A stretch of DNA of 64,000 bases, from NCBI GenBank assembly GCA_965603515.1, contig CBFDDH010000001.1, positions 116,611-180,610 on the forward strand, written 5' to 3'. The notes beneath the pieces were generated by a model. That model made no database searches and was not told where the DNA came from. It was given only the letters and a program-made list of their open reading frames with translations. Origin of the DNA: JAUVZL01 sp965603515 (GTDB lineage Bacteria > Hydrothermota > Tepidihabitantia > SM23-42). Both the position numbers and the translations under genes were made by a program. This document shows, one piece after another, positions 8,171 to 16,655 of the stretch (its first letter is position 1; each line of letters starts with the position of its first letter).

Positions 8171-9255
8171 ATTTTGTACTCCTCCTTGACGACACCACGC
8201 TCAACATAAATACCGTGTTTTAAAGCATAGTTCTCTTTCAAAGTAGCTTCAATACCTTTTTCAGTTAAGATCTTAAGAAACGGATAGATCCCTGAACTGA
8301 TTGTGTGTGTCGCAGTTCGAGCAACGAGCGTTGTCGCGTTCGGCATGCAGAAATGAACCACCCCGTTAACCATGTAGATAAACTGACCGCTTGGAGAGAT
8401 CTTCGACGTCTCAGAACAACCACCCTGGTCAATAGAGAAATCGATCAAAACCGCACCAGGACGCATTGAACTCACCATCTCTTTCGTAATGAGAATCGGT
8501 GAGCGTTTACCTGGTTCCAGCACAGCACAAATCACAACATCGGCAAACTTGAGAAGTTTTTCTATATTGTGTTTGGTAGAAAACATTGTGGTGATCCGGC
8601 TGCCGCTGGTTTGGCATACCAGACTATCGAGCCTGTCACGAACAACATCCAGTACATAAACATTGGCACCAGAAAAGGCAAAAGATTTTGCAGCATTACA
8701 GCCTAAAGTACCAGCACCCAGGATCACGACTTCAGCTGGTGGGATACCAGCTATGCCACCCAGTAGAATACCTCTTCCCCCACCTGGTGATTCTAATAAT
8801 CTACCAGCGATCTGCACTGAAAGTTTACCAGCTATCTCACTCATCGGTATAACGACAGGAAGTCGACCATCCTCATTTTGCATTATTTCATAACCGATAA
8901 TGGTCATTTTTTTGTCCTGAACAGTTTTAACAAAAGCTTTGCGAGCGGTGACCATATGGATAAAACCCATTAAGATCTGCCCCTCATTCATATACTGGTA
9001 TTCTTCTTGTTGAGGTCTTCTGACCTTCAGGACAATATCTGCCCGTCGATAGACTTCTTCCTTTGAATAAACAATAGTTGCTCCAGCTTTTTCATAGTCT
9101 TCGTCTAGGAACCCTGCACCTTCACCGGCTTTTGATTCAACATAGAATTTCGCGCCGTATAACATAAGTTCCTTTGCTGCCATAGGAGAAAAACCAACTC
9201 TATATTCCGGCGTGTTTTTAAAAGGCGGAATTTCTCGAGGAATACCGAACATCAT
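8167..9255 (-). CDS. ald: Alanine dehydrogenase family protein (divergent)
   Basis: 362 residues. The N-terminal substrate domain has Arg19 (YRVG), Lys77 (LKVRRP) and His100 (GFIHM), matching the pyruvate-binding Arg, Lys and His of alanine dehydrogenase; the NAD-binding Rossmann motif is VVILGAGTLG and the catalytic Asp lies in IDFSIDQGGCSETS. The KVKEP motif of typical Ald reads KVRRP, so the enzyme is somewhat divergent. NAD(P) transhydrogenase alpha subunits share the fold, but no beta subunit is near. It would interconvert alanine with pyruvate plus ammonia and recycle NADH in amino-acid fermentation. Strong GGAGG site before the start. Confidence 0.85.
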   Translation of the reverse strand: MMFGIPREIPPFKNTPEYRVGFSPMAAKELMLYGAKFYVESKAGEGAGFLDEDYEKAGATIVYSKEEVYRRADIVLKVRRPQQEEYQYMNEGQILMGFIHMVTARKAFVKTVQDKKMTIIGYEIMQNEDGRLPVVIPMSEIAGKLSVQIAGRLLESPGGGRGILLGGIAGIPPAEVVILGAGTLGCNAAKSFAFSGANVYVLDVVRDRLDSLVCQTSGSRITTMFSTKHNIEKLLKFADVVICAVLEPGKRSPILITKEMVSSMRPGAVLIDFSIDQGGCSETSKISPSGQFIYMVNGVVHFCMPNATTLVARTATHTISSGIYPFLKILTEKGIEATLKENYALKHGIYVERGVVKEEYKI

Positions 9256-9271
9256 TCAAAACCTCCTTGCT

Positions 9272-9377
9272 AAATGGTTATTGGGTTAAGGTTAGGACGC
9301 TGGATTTCAAACATCCATAGTCAAACCTGTCTTCTATCTTTCTCTAGTTTCCAAACCCATCTTCCATCTTTTTTTTA
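9272..9377. repeat. Dispersed palindromic intergenic repeat, copy C
   Basis: Starts AAATGGTTATTGGGTTAAGG and ends CCAAACCCATCTTCCATC. It lies between the mutase stop and the Shine-Dalgarno of alanine dehydrogenase. Confidence 0.85.
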
Positions 9378-9382
9378 GGTAT

Positions 9383-10933
9383 CTAAAATATCGATCTTTC
9401 CTTATATTCACCATGGACATCCCTTAGTGTATCTGATATTTCACCAATAGTAGCATAGGCTTTCACGCACGCCAAGATTGGTTCCATCAAGTTCTCATTG
9501 TCAATTGCTAATCCCTCTAATTTTTTCAGCAGCGATCTTACCTTTAGGTTATTACGCCTAGCTTTGACACGTTTAGTCCTTTGCAGCTGTTTCTTCAAGG
9601 TTTTAGGCGAAACCCTCATTGTTGTGAACTTCCTCCCTTTATCAGAAGACACGAACTTGTTTACGCCAATCACACTTATATCATCTTGCTCAATAGCTTT
9701 TTGATACTCATACGCACTGCGGTGAATTTCTTCCTGAAAATATCCGTTTTCAATAGCTACCAGGGCACCACCCATTGAGTCAATCTTATCCAGATAGTCG
9801 TTCACCTGCTCCTCTAATCTGCTAGTCAACGATTCAACATAGTAGGATCCAGCCAGGGGATCAATAACTTCCGGGATCTTACTTTCATAAGCGATCATCT
9901 GTTGAGTACGTAATGCCAATTTCACTGATTCTTCGGTGGGCAGGGTCAAGGCTTCATCGCGCGAATTCGTATGGAGACTCTGGGTCCCGCCCAGAACTGC
10001 GGCGAGTGCCTGTAATGCAACACGTATCGCATTATTATCAGGTTCCTGGGCAGTCAATGTTGAACCGGCAGTCTGAGTGTGGAATCGAAGCATCCTCGAT
10101 TTTGGATTCTTCGCATTGAATCGCTCTTTCATGACACGCGCCCAGATCCTCCTGGCCGCTCTGAACTTAGCAATCTCTTCAAAAAAATTATTGTGTGCGT
10201 TAAGGAAAAATGAAATACGCGGCGCAAATGAATCCACATCAAGTCCACCCCGTTCAATTGCATATTGCACATAAGTCATTCCATTTGCGAGTGTGAAAGC
10301 AAGCTCTTGTACTGCTGTCGCACCAGCTTCTCTTATGTGATAACCAGATACTGAAATGGTATTCCACCTGGGCAGGGACTTACTGCAATATTTCATGATA
10401 TCGACCGTAATCTTTATCGATGCTGCAGGTGGATATATGTAAGTGCCGCGCGCAATATACTCCTTGAGGATATCATTCTGAACCGTACCGGATAGTCTCT
10501 CTTTTGGCACACCCTGCTTTTCGGCAACTGCGATATACATTGCCAAGAGAACTGCTGCGGTGGCATTGATCGTCATCGACGTACTCACCCTGTCAAGCGG
10601 TATTCCTTTAAATAATATCTCCATATCTTCAAGTGTATCAATGGCAACACCGGTCTTACCCACCTCACCAGCGGCAAGTCTATGATCTGAGTCATAACCC
10701 ATCTGGGTTGGTAAATCAAATGCAACGGATAAACCTGTCTGCCCCTGTTTCAGTAAATAACGGTAGCGACGATTCGACTCTTCTGCAGTCGCATAACCGG
10801 CATACTGCCGCATAGTCCATAGCCGACCCGTATACATACTTGGATATACGCCGCGTGTATAAGGAAATTCACCCGGGTTACCCAAATCTTTTTTGTAGTC
10901 TATATCTTTTATGTCATCAGGAGAAAAAAGCAT
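9383..10933 (-). CDS. mcmA: Methylmalonyl-CoA mutase large (catalytic) subunit without B12 domain
   Basis: 516-residue TIM-barrel substrate domain of B12 mutases; the B12-binding domain is separate (16080-16532). Aligned by spacing to the Propionibacterium enzyme, Tyr44 (RQYAGYAT) corresponds to Tyr89, Arg162 (EYIARGTYIYPP) to Arg207 and His199 (SGYH) to His244. The Tyr/Arg pair marks methylmalonyl-CoA specificity. It converts (R)-methylmalonyl-CoA to succinyl-CoA. It follows the biotin carrier gene by 20 bases; no Shine-Dalgarno is seen, and instead a copy of the GATACTGC motif lies 8 bases before the ATG. A second mutase at 16.7 kb carries a different specificity pair. Confidence 0.95.
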   Translation of the reverse strand: MLFSPDDIKDIDYKKDLGNPGEFPYTRGVYPSMYTGRLWTMRQYAGYATAEESNRRYRYLLKQGQTGLSVAFDLPTQMGYDSDHRLAAGEVGKTGVAIDTLEDMEILFKGIPLDRVSTSMTINATAAVLLAMYIAVAEKQGVPKERLSGTVQNDILKEYIARGTYIYPPAASIKITVDIMKYCSKSLPRWNTISVSGYHIREAGATAVQELAFTLANGMTYVQYAIERGGLDVDSFAPRISFFLNAHNNFFEEIAKFRAARRIWARVMKERFNAKNPKSRMLRFHTQTAGSTLTAQEPDNNAIRVALQALAAVLGGTQSLHTNSRDEALTLPTEESVKLALRTQQMIAYESKIPEVIDPLAGSYYVESLTSRLEEQVNDYLDKIDSMGGALVAIENGYFQEEIHRSAYEYQKAIEQDDISVIGVNKFVSSDKGRKFTTMRVSPKTLKKQLQRTKRVKARRNNLKVRSLLKKLEGLAIDNENLMEPILACVKAYATIGEISDTLRDVHGEYKERSIF

Positions 10934-10941
10934 AATTCAGC

Positions 10942-10958
10942 GCAGTATCATTTTCATT
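10942..10958. repeat. Solo copy of the GCAGTATCATTT..CATTC motif
   Basis: Similar to the 21-bp inverted repeats of the cassette at 12956-13506. It overlaps the stop codon of the biotin carrier gene and ends 8 bases before the mutase ATG, where a Shine-Dalgarno would be expected. Confidence 0.6.
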
Positions 10959-11445
10959 CTATTATGATAAGTGTATCTCCAGTGTTTACGGTCTGACCTT
11001 TTTTCACTTGTATCGTCTTAACAACACCATCTCTTGGCGTTTGTATCTCGTTTTGCATTTTCATAGCTTCGATTATGAGCAAACCTTGCCCCTCGGTGAC
11101 ATTGTCACCTTCTTTAACAATCACCTCGATGATCAAACCTGGCATCGCTGTTTTCACCGCCAATTCCCGCTTTTCAGATTTGCCCGCGCTTGCCTTCATG
11201 AGTCTTCCTACTTGTTCATCAAATATCTCAACAGAGTATTCCTGGTTGTTAACAATAATCGTGTTATCGTCAGAAAAAACAACATCGAACGGTTTATCAT
11301 CAACTATCAATGTCATGCGTGAACCACGATCATCAGCTACCTCTACTCGTCTTGTCTCACCATTAAGAAAAACCCGGAATTTCTCATCCTGTCTCTCAAC
11401 TTCTATCTTGATAACCTTATCGTCGACCTTAACAATATCAGCCAC
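10954..11445 (-). CDS. Biotin carboxyl carrier protein of acyl-CoA carboxylase
   Basis: 163 residues with a C-terminal biotinyl domain; the biotinylated lysine is Lys129 in EAMKMQ. The N-terminal about 80 residues are a beta-rich region as in propionyl-/methylcrotonyl-CoA carboxylase alpha C-termini and carrier subunits. Start is GTG preceded by GAGGAG that lies inside the last codons of the biotin carboxylase gene; the two genes are one base apart. With the biotin carboxylase it forms the shared carboxylating half for the PccB-type and MCC-type transferases of this operon. Confidence 0.92.
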   Translation of the reverse strand: MADIVKVDDKVIKIEVERQDEKFRVFLNGETRRVEVADDRGSRMTLIVDDKPFDVVFSDDNTIIVNNQEYSVEIFDEQVGRLMKASAGKSEKRELAVKTAMPGLIIEVIVKEGDNVTEGQGLLIIEAMKMQNEIQTPRDGVVKTIQVKKGQTVNTGDTLIIIE

Positions 11446-11446
11446 G

Positions 11447-12946
11447 CTAATTACTCCTCATCATCGCCTTACGCCCGTACATCTTCCATGAACTTGATAA
11501 CTTGCGCCCACTTGGTTTTCCTACCACAACCTGCTTCTCCTTGATGATTTTTCCTATAGCGGCAGCTATTGCAACAACTTCATGATACTCTTTTTTATAA
11601 ACTACCTTACCCAAAACTTTGTCGATAAAAGTAGTGTCATACTCACCTTTCACGAATTCAGGGGTGTTCATTACCAAAATATGGAAAGGTATTGAGGTCT
11701 TAATTCCTCTAATCGTATATTCTTTCAGGGCACGCTTTGTTCTGGAAATAGCCTCTTCCCGGGAAGGTGCCCAGACAAGTAACTTAGCAATCAATGGGTC
11801 GTAATATATCGGCACTTCAAAACCTTCATAGACACCGCTATCAAGTCTTATACCCGGACCGCCAGGTTCAACGATCTCTACGATCCTACCAGTCGACGGC
11901 ACAAAATTGTTTTGTGGATCTTCAGCAGAAATACGACATTCAATAGCCGCACCGTTCATCTTTATTTCTTCTTGTTTTAACGATAGTTGTTGCCCAGCAG
12001 CGATCTTGAACTGCTCCTTTACAATATCAATACCAGTAATCAACTCAGTAACTGGGTGTTCCACCTGTAACCGGGTATTCATTTCAAGAAAATAGAAGTT
12101 CCTGTTGTTGTCAACCATGAATTCAACCGTACCGGCGTTCGTGTATTTTGATGTCTTTACCGCCTGAACTGCTGCCTGCCCCATCTTGGCACGCAAATCC
12201 AGGTCCATGATCGCAGACGGCGATTCCTCGATCAATTTCTGGTGTCGTCGCTGGACTGAGCATTCTCTCTCAAAAAGATGTATGACATTACCGTGATTAT
12301 CTGCAAGAATTTGGAATTCAATGTGACGGGGTGCTTCAAGGAATTTCTCAATAAATACGGTTGGGTTACCAAAAGCAGACTGCGCTTCGCTGATAGCCTG
12401 TTTCAAGGCGCCAGTCAACTCCCTCATCTCCCTTACAACACGCATCCCCTTTCCGCCACCACCACCCGCTGCTTTTATAAGTACAGGAAAACCTATCTGT
12501 TGAGCCATAATTTGAGCTTCTGATTCATCAGCCACGGCACCGTCACTACCTGGAATAACTGGTATCCCCACGTCGCTCATCGTCTTCTTTGAAATAATCT
12601 TATCACCCAATAGCCTTATTGCTTTTGACGTTGGACCAATGAACACAATACCTGATGCTTCACAGGCTTCAGCAAAATCCGTGTTCTCAGCAAGAAATCC
12701 ATAGCCTGGATGAATTGCCTCTACCTTTGCACGTTTGGCAACCTCAATGATTCTATCAATCCTTAGATAACTTTCAGTAGCCGGAGCTCGACCAATATGA
12801 TATGCTTCATCGGCATAACGCGTATGGAATGCGCTTTGGTCCGCATCCGAATAAACAGTTACCGAAGTAATATCCATTTCACGACAGGTACGCAAAACCC
12901 GCACTGCTATTTCACCACGATTAGCGACTAATATTTTTTTAAACAT
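11447..12946 (-). CDS. accC: Biotin carboxylase subunit of acyl-CoA carboxylase
   Basis: 499 residues: N-terminal biotin carboxylase domain beginning MFKKILVANRGEIAVRVLR, an ATP-grasp glycine loop GGGGGKGMRVV near residue 160, the VEHPVTE motif and a C-terminal biotin-carboxylase domain; the extra C-terminal tail of about 50 residues has no biotin domain. It carboxylates biotin on the adjacent carrier using ATP and bicarbonate. The start lacks any Shine-Dalgarno; nine bases upstream begins the inverted-repeat cassette with the four-helix-bundle gene, so the native leader may have been displaced. Confidence 0.93.
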   Translation of the reverse strand: MFKKILVANRGEIAVRVLRTCREMDITSVTVYSDADQSAFHTRYADEAYHIGRAPATESYLRIDRIIEVAKRAKVEAIHPGYGFLAENTDFAEACEASGIVFIGPTSKAIRLLGDKIISKKTMSDVGIPVIPGSDGAVADESEAQIMAQQIGFPVLIKAAGGGGGKGMRVVREMRELTGALKQAISEAQSAFGNPTVFIEKFLEAPRHIEFQILADNHGNVIHLFERECSVQRRHQKLIEESPSAIMDLDLRAKMGQAAVQAVKTSKYTNAGTVEFMVDNNRNFYFLEMNTRLQVEHPVTELITGIDIVKEQFKIAAGQQLSLKQEEIKMNGAAIECRISAEDPQNNFVPSTGRIVEIVEPGGPGIRLDSGVYEGFEVPIYYDPLIAKLLVWAPSREEAISRTKRALKEYTIRGIKTSIPFHILVMNTPEFVKGEYDTTFIDKVLGKVVYKKEYHEVVAIAAAIGKIIKEKQVVVGKPSGRKLSSSWKMYGRKAMMRSN

Positions 12947-12955
12947 AGTTTAAAA

Positions 12956-13506
12956 GCAGTATCATTTCATTCGCAGTATCACGCCACCCTTTTTCAATGA
13001 GATGGGGTTCGCAGTATCGTTCATTCTGAACTTGCAGTATCACCTTCGGCTCGCCATAAACTAAATACTCATGAAGAATAACGCCTCCTATTTTTCGGCT
13101 TTTTAATAAGTGATTTATCAAAGGCAATTAGCTTGTAATACTCTTTTTCAATTAATGGCTCAGCAATTAAATAATCATCTTTGGTGGTATAATTTAGAGG
13201 AATCCCAATTTTCAAGACCCCGTCGACTTCTTGTAACGAAGTAATTGATCGGTTGATGAAAACACTAAAATCTTTATCAGTATGACGACCACTACCTTCA
13301 GCAATGTTCAAAGCTATAGATACTACTGCTCTTTTACCTTGTGATGTTAGTCCATATTTCTCATCTTTAGGGAACTCTTCGAGCAATTTATAAACAGCTT
13401 TAATTAATTCAATTGCTAACTGCCAGATTTCTGAATCTTCGTATTTAAATTTCATTGTTTAAGCGAATAAATGATCCTGCGCCTCCTGCGAATGAAATAA
13501 TACTGC
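12956..13506. mobile_element. Putative inverted-repeat cassette carrying a four-helix-bundle gene
   Basis: The 21 bases at 12956-12976 and the reverse complement of 13486-13506 match at 20 of 21 positions (GCAGTAT[C/T]ATTTCATTCGCAG). Between them lies one complete gene. The left side also has extra direct copies of GCAGTATC at 12973, 13011 and 13034. The unit sits between the carboxyltransferase and biotin carboxylase genes of an otherwise tight operon. No transposase is present and no target-site duplication was identified, so mobility is inferred. Confidence 0.55.
13069..13455 (-). CDS. Four-helix-bundle protein (23S rRNA intervening-sequence protein family)
   Basis: 128 residues, nearly all helical, with the family signature of S23/IVP proteins: an N-terminal IWQLAIELIKAVYKL helix, FPKDEKYGLTSQGKRAVVSI and NIAEGSGR. 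Such proteins form pentameric bundles and are often encoded in rRNA intervening sequences or as isolated genes in variable places; the related Avd protein binds RNA in diversity-generating retroelements, but no reverse transcriptase is here. The gene is AT-richer than its neighbours and is enclosed by 21-bp inverted repeats, which suggests it is an insertion into the carboxylase operon. Biochemical role unknown. Confidence 0.88.
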   Translation of the reverse strand: MKFKYEDSEIWQLAIELIKAVYKLLEEFPKDEKYGLTSQGKRAVVSIALNIAEGSGRHTDKDFSVFINRSITSLQEVDGVLKIGIPLNYTTKDDYLIAEPLIEKEYYKLIAFDKSLIKKPKNRRRYSS

Positions 13507-13529
13507 GAGCGTAGCGATCCTGCAATTAT

Positions 13530-15077
13530 TCACAACGGTATATTCCCGTGTTTTCTCGGTGGATTAGTATCGCGTTTGTTTTCAATAAATTCCAGAGCTT
13601 CAATGATCCTGGGTCTTGTCGTTGAAGGTTTGATTACTGCATCAATGTATCCTTTGCTCGCAGTCACGAAAGGATTGGCGAGTTTCTCAGTATATTCATC
13701 GATCAATCGTTTTTCCAAAACCTTGGGGTCCTTAGCCTCTTTGATTTCTTTACGATAAAGTATCTTCACCGCACCGCTAGGACCCATCACTGCTATCTCT
13801 GCGCTGGGCCATGCAAGATTGACATCTGCCCGCGTGTGTTTCGAACTCATTACACAATAAGCACCACCATATGCCTTGCGTGTGATCACAGTTATTCGCG
13901 GTACGGTCGCCTCACAAAAAGCATAAAGGAGTTTCGCGCCATTCTTGATGACACCACCCCACTCCTGGGCAGTCCCGGGCAAAAATCCTGGAACATCAAC
14001 AAACGTAACAATTGGAATATTAAAACAATCACAAAACCGTACGAAGCGTGCACCCTTCATGGCTGACTCAATATCCAGAACGCCAGCCAGCACGGCTGGT
14101 TGATTGGCCACAACACCAACCGCCCGACCATTGAAGCGTGCAAAACCAATAATAAGGTTCTTGGCAAAGTGCTTGTGGACTTCCAGAAAATCACCGTTGT
14201 CAACGATCAGTTTTAGCACAGCATGCATATCATAAGGCATATTAGTACTATCCGGGATTATTGCATCCAACTTTCCATCCATCCGATTGATATCATCAGT
14301 CGTTTCGATCTTAACTGGATCTTCGAGATTATTCTGGGGTATGAACGACAACATATTCTTGATAAGATCCATGCATTCAATCTCTGATTCGACAGCAAAA
14401 TGAGCAACGCCAGATTTCTCATTATGGACCATCGCACCACCCAACTCTTCAAAAGTAACGTCTTCATGGGTTGCTGCTTTAACAACATCAGGACCAGTCA
14501 AGAACATAAATGAGCCCTGGACCATAATAACAAAATCAGTCATTGCCGGAGAATAAACTGCTCCCCCGGCGCACGGACCCATAACCGCTGATATCTGAGG
14601 CACAACTCCCGCGGAAAGGACATTCCTCAGGAAAACGTCAGTGTAACCAGCAAGGCTATCAACCCCCTCCTGGATCCTAGCCCCACCTGAATCTTTAAGA
14701 CCGATTACTGGACATCCCATCTTGAGTGCCAAATCCTGCAGCTTGCAGACTTTCTCAGCATATGCTTTGGATAGAGAACCACCGAATACTGTAAAATCCT
14801 CAGCGAAAATGCATACGGGTCGCCCGTTTATCCTACCGTAGCCAGTGACCACACCATCGCCCAATATTTTGTTCTTATCCATGTCAAAGTCACTGCATCG
14901 ATGGGTGACAAACCGATCGGTCTCACGAAATGAACCTTTATCCATCAGCAGATCAATTCGTTCGCGCGCGGTCAACCTGCCTTTATCATGCTGTGCTTTT
15001 ATTCTTTTCTCACCACCGCCAAGCTGTGCTTGCTCGTTCAGTTCTTCAAGCCGCTTTAGTTTATCCTCCATCTTCAT
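13530..15077 (-). CDS. pccB: Propionyl-CoA carboxylase beta (carboxyltransferase) subunit
   Basis: 515 residues, typical PccB/MmdA length. N-terminal half: LTARERIDLL, LKDSGGARIQEG and GPCAGGAVYSPAMTDF. C-terminal half: NQPAVLAGVLDIE with the Asp at the substrate-specificity position of PccB/AccB enzymes, VDVPGFLPGTAQEWGG and the RKAYGGAYCVM motif. It adds the carboxyl group from carboxybiotin to propionyl-CoA to give methylmalonyl-CoA; methylmalonyl-CoA decarboxylase alpha has the same fold, but the presence of a biotin carboxylase gene favours the carboxylase. Followed downstream by the cassette, biotin carboxylase and carrier. Confidence 0.93.
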   Translation of the reverse strand: MKMEDKLKRLEELNEQAQLGGGEKRIKAQHDKGRLTARERIDLLMDKGSFRETDRFVTHRCSDFDMDKNKILGDGVVTGYGRINGRPVCIFAEDFTVFGGSLSKAYAEKVCKLQDLALKMGCPVIGLKDSGGARIQEGVDSLAGYTDVFLRNVLSAGVVPQISAVMGPCAGGAVYSPAMTDFVIMVQGSFMFLTGPDVVKAATHEDVTFEELGGAMVHNEKSGVAHFAVESEIECMDLIKNMLSFIPQNNLEDPVKIETTDDINRMDGKLDAIIPDSTNMPYDMHAVLKLIVDNGDFLEVHKHFAKNLIIGFARFNGRAVGVVANQPAVLAGVLDIESAMKGARFVRFCDCFNIPIVTFVDVPGFLPGTAQEWGGVIKNGAKLLYAFCEATVPRITVITRKAYGGAYCVMSSKHTRADVNLAWPSAEIAVMGPSGAVKILYRKEIKEAKDPKVLEKRLIDEYTEKLANPFVTASKGYIDAVIKPSTTRPRIIEALEFIENKRDTNPPRKHGNIPL

Positions 15078-15165
15078 ACGCTTACCCCCTGCATACCTTA
15101 AACGTTAAACCACAAATCCCAAGCACCAAATTACAAACAATACCTAAATTACGAACATACTAAAC

Positions 15166-16029
15166 TCATTTGGAATTTTTGTTATGTACTGGTTTCAACA
15201 CTTGATTCCCATTCTTTTCAACTATGTAGGCAAATGGAGTGTCAGGATCGTGTTCAAATATCAATAACCAGTGTTCGTTTAGTGCCGTTTGCAAAATATC
15301 TTTTTTCTTCTTGATAATGTCGAGTGGGTACAGATCATAACCCATTACATAAGGAATCTTAATGTGTGATGTTGTAGGTATAAGATCACCAAAATATATT
15401 GCCTTGCTGCCATCCGATTCAATCAAGACCGACTGATGCCCCTGCGTGTGACCATTGGTGACGATCACCTTGATTCCCTTACTTACTTCTTGTTCGCCAT
15501 CAACCAATAAGAGCTGAGAATTTTCCTCTAAGGGAACAAAATTCTCTTTTAAGTAACTTGCCTTGGTCCTTTCATTAACATGTGTTGCATCATACCATTC
15601 TTGTGTTTGAATGATGTACTGAGCATTAGGAAAAGTCGGTACTGACTTACCCTCCTTTTTTACAGTATTGCCACCACAATGATCGAAATGGAGGTGGGTG
15701 TTTATCACTTTATCGATATCCCCAGGTTCAATACCTCGTCTATGCAAGACTTCAATAAGATTGAAATCCCGCTCCACACGGTAGATATCTTTGAACCTCT
15801 CCTTGAGCTTCTCACCGATACCCGTATCGACGAGAATCTTGTTGTCAGGCGTTTGAATCAATAAGCAATTCAAACCGAGTTCAATTCTATTCAGGTCGTC
15901 AGCCGGATTGAGTTTGTCCCACATAACCTTAGGAACAACACCAAACATCGCACCGCCATCAAGCCAGAATTTACCATCTGATACGATCGACAGTTCAAAT
16001 TGTCCCAGTTTTACTGATCTCGAATTCAT
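15166..16029 (-). CDS. MBL-fold metallo-hydrolase (lactonase-like)
   Basis: 287 residues. The zinc-binding signature THLHFDHCGG gives His112, His114, Asp116 and His117; further ligands are in NGHTQGHQS and YFGDLIPT. The arrangement is that of the AHL-lactonase/AttM-like branch of the metallo-beta-lactamase superfamily. It sits between the B12-binding subunit and PccB in the operon, with AGGA before the start. A thioester or lactone substrate is possible in this context, but the substrate is not readable. Confidence 0.88.
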   Translation of the reverse strand: MNSRSVKLGQFELSIVSDGKFWLDGGAMFGVVPKVMWDKLNPADDLNRIELGLNCLLIQTPDNKILVDTGIGEKLKERFKDIYRVERDFNLIEVLHRRGIEPGDIDKVINTHLHFDHCGGNTVKKEGKSVPTFPNAQYIIQTQEWYDATHVNERTKASYLKENFVPLEENSQLLLVDGEQEVSKGIKVIVTNGHTQGHQSVLIESDGSKAIYFGDLIPTTSHIKIPYVMGYDLYPLDIIKKKKDILQTALNEHWLLIFEHDPDTPFAYIVEKNGNQVLKPVHNKNSK

Positions 16030-16079
16030 AGAAAATCCTGTTTAAAGCCTCTCTCTTGTTTTTCGTAACTTTCCAACTT

Positions 16080-16532
16080 CTATTTTTTCCTAGCACTTCC
16101 CGTTTTTTTTGATTTGCGCGGTTTTGTTTTCCTGATCTTGGCTTTTACATTATCTGTAATCCACTGAATGATCTCGGTCGTTGGTGTACCTGGACCAAAT
16201 AATTTCTTCACACCTTTTTTCTCGAGTTTCTTCATGTCTTCGCGAGGGATTATCCCACCGCCGATAACGATAATAGCCTTTGCCTGTTTCTTCTCAAGCA
16301 AAGACAGCACTTTGGGAAAGATCGTCATATGAGCACCAGACAATATGGATAAACCGATTATGTGAACATCTTCTTGTATGGCAGCTTCGACTATACTCTC
16401 GCAAGTCTGGTGAAGACCCGTATAGATAACTTCCATGCCTGCGTCGCGCAAGGCAGCAGCAACGACCTTAGCACCGCGGTCATGTCCATCAAGACCAGGT
16501 TTCCCAACCAGAACCCGAATTCTTCTTGTCAT
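16080..16532 (-). CDS. mcmB: Stand-alone B12-binding subunit of acyl-CoA mutase
   Basis: 150 residues. The base-off cobalamin motif D-x-H-x-x-G is DGHDRG with His17, followed by GLSILSGAH and the IIVIGGGIIP loop, the expected B12-domain elements. A basic tail of about 25 residues (KIRKTKPRKSKKTG) is unusual and may contact the large subunits or nucleic acid. Strong AAGGAGG site. It is the only B12 domain in the window although there are two large subunits, so it probably serves both mutases. Confidence 0.95.
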   Translation of the reverse strand: MTRRIRVLVGKPGLDGHDRGAKVVAAALRDAGMEVIYTGLHQTCESIVEAAIQEDVHIIGLSILSGAHMTIFPKVLSLLEKKQAKAIIVIGGGIIPREDMKKLEKKGVKKLFGPGTPTTEIIQWITDNVKAKIRKTKPRKSKKTGSARKK

Positions 16533-16551
16533 AAATCATCCTCCTTCATCA

Positions 16552-16655
16552 AAATGGTCATTGGGTTAGGGTTTAGCCCGCCCCGCTTCGCGGCACGAGG
16601 TCGGGGAAACGAGAAAAAAATCCAGCATCCAAACCTAAACCAATCTTCCATCTAT
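16552..16655. repeat. Dispersed palindromic intergenic repeat, copy D, with GC-rich insert
   Basis: Arms AAAATGGTCATTGGGTTAGG and CCAGCATCCAAACCTAAACC, but the middle is a GC-rich segment (16575-16610) with CCCGCCCCG, CGCGGCACGAGG and CGGGGAAACGAG that also occurs in copy F and not in the others. Confidence 0.85.

Noticed and set aside
8167..9255. NAD(P) transhydrogenase alpha subunit
   Set aside because: Arg/Lys/His substrate residues and the IDQGGCSETS motif fit alanine dehydrogenase, and no beta subunit is near.
12939..13127. A 62-codon minus-strand reading frame over the repeat region before accC
   Set aside because: It overlaps the four-helix-bundle and accC genes, is built from the GCAGTATC repeats and has no ribosome site or family match.
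12956..13506. Diversity-generating retroelement suggested by the Avd-like four-helix-bundle gene
   Set aside because: No reverse transcriptase and no template/variable repeat pair was found.
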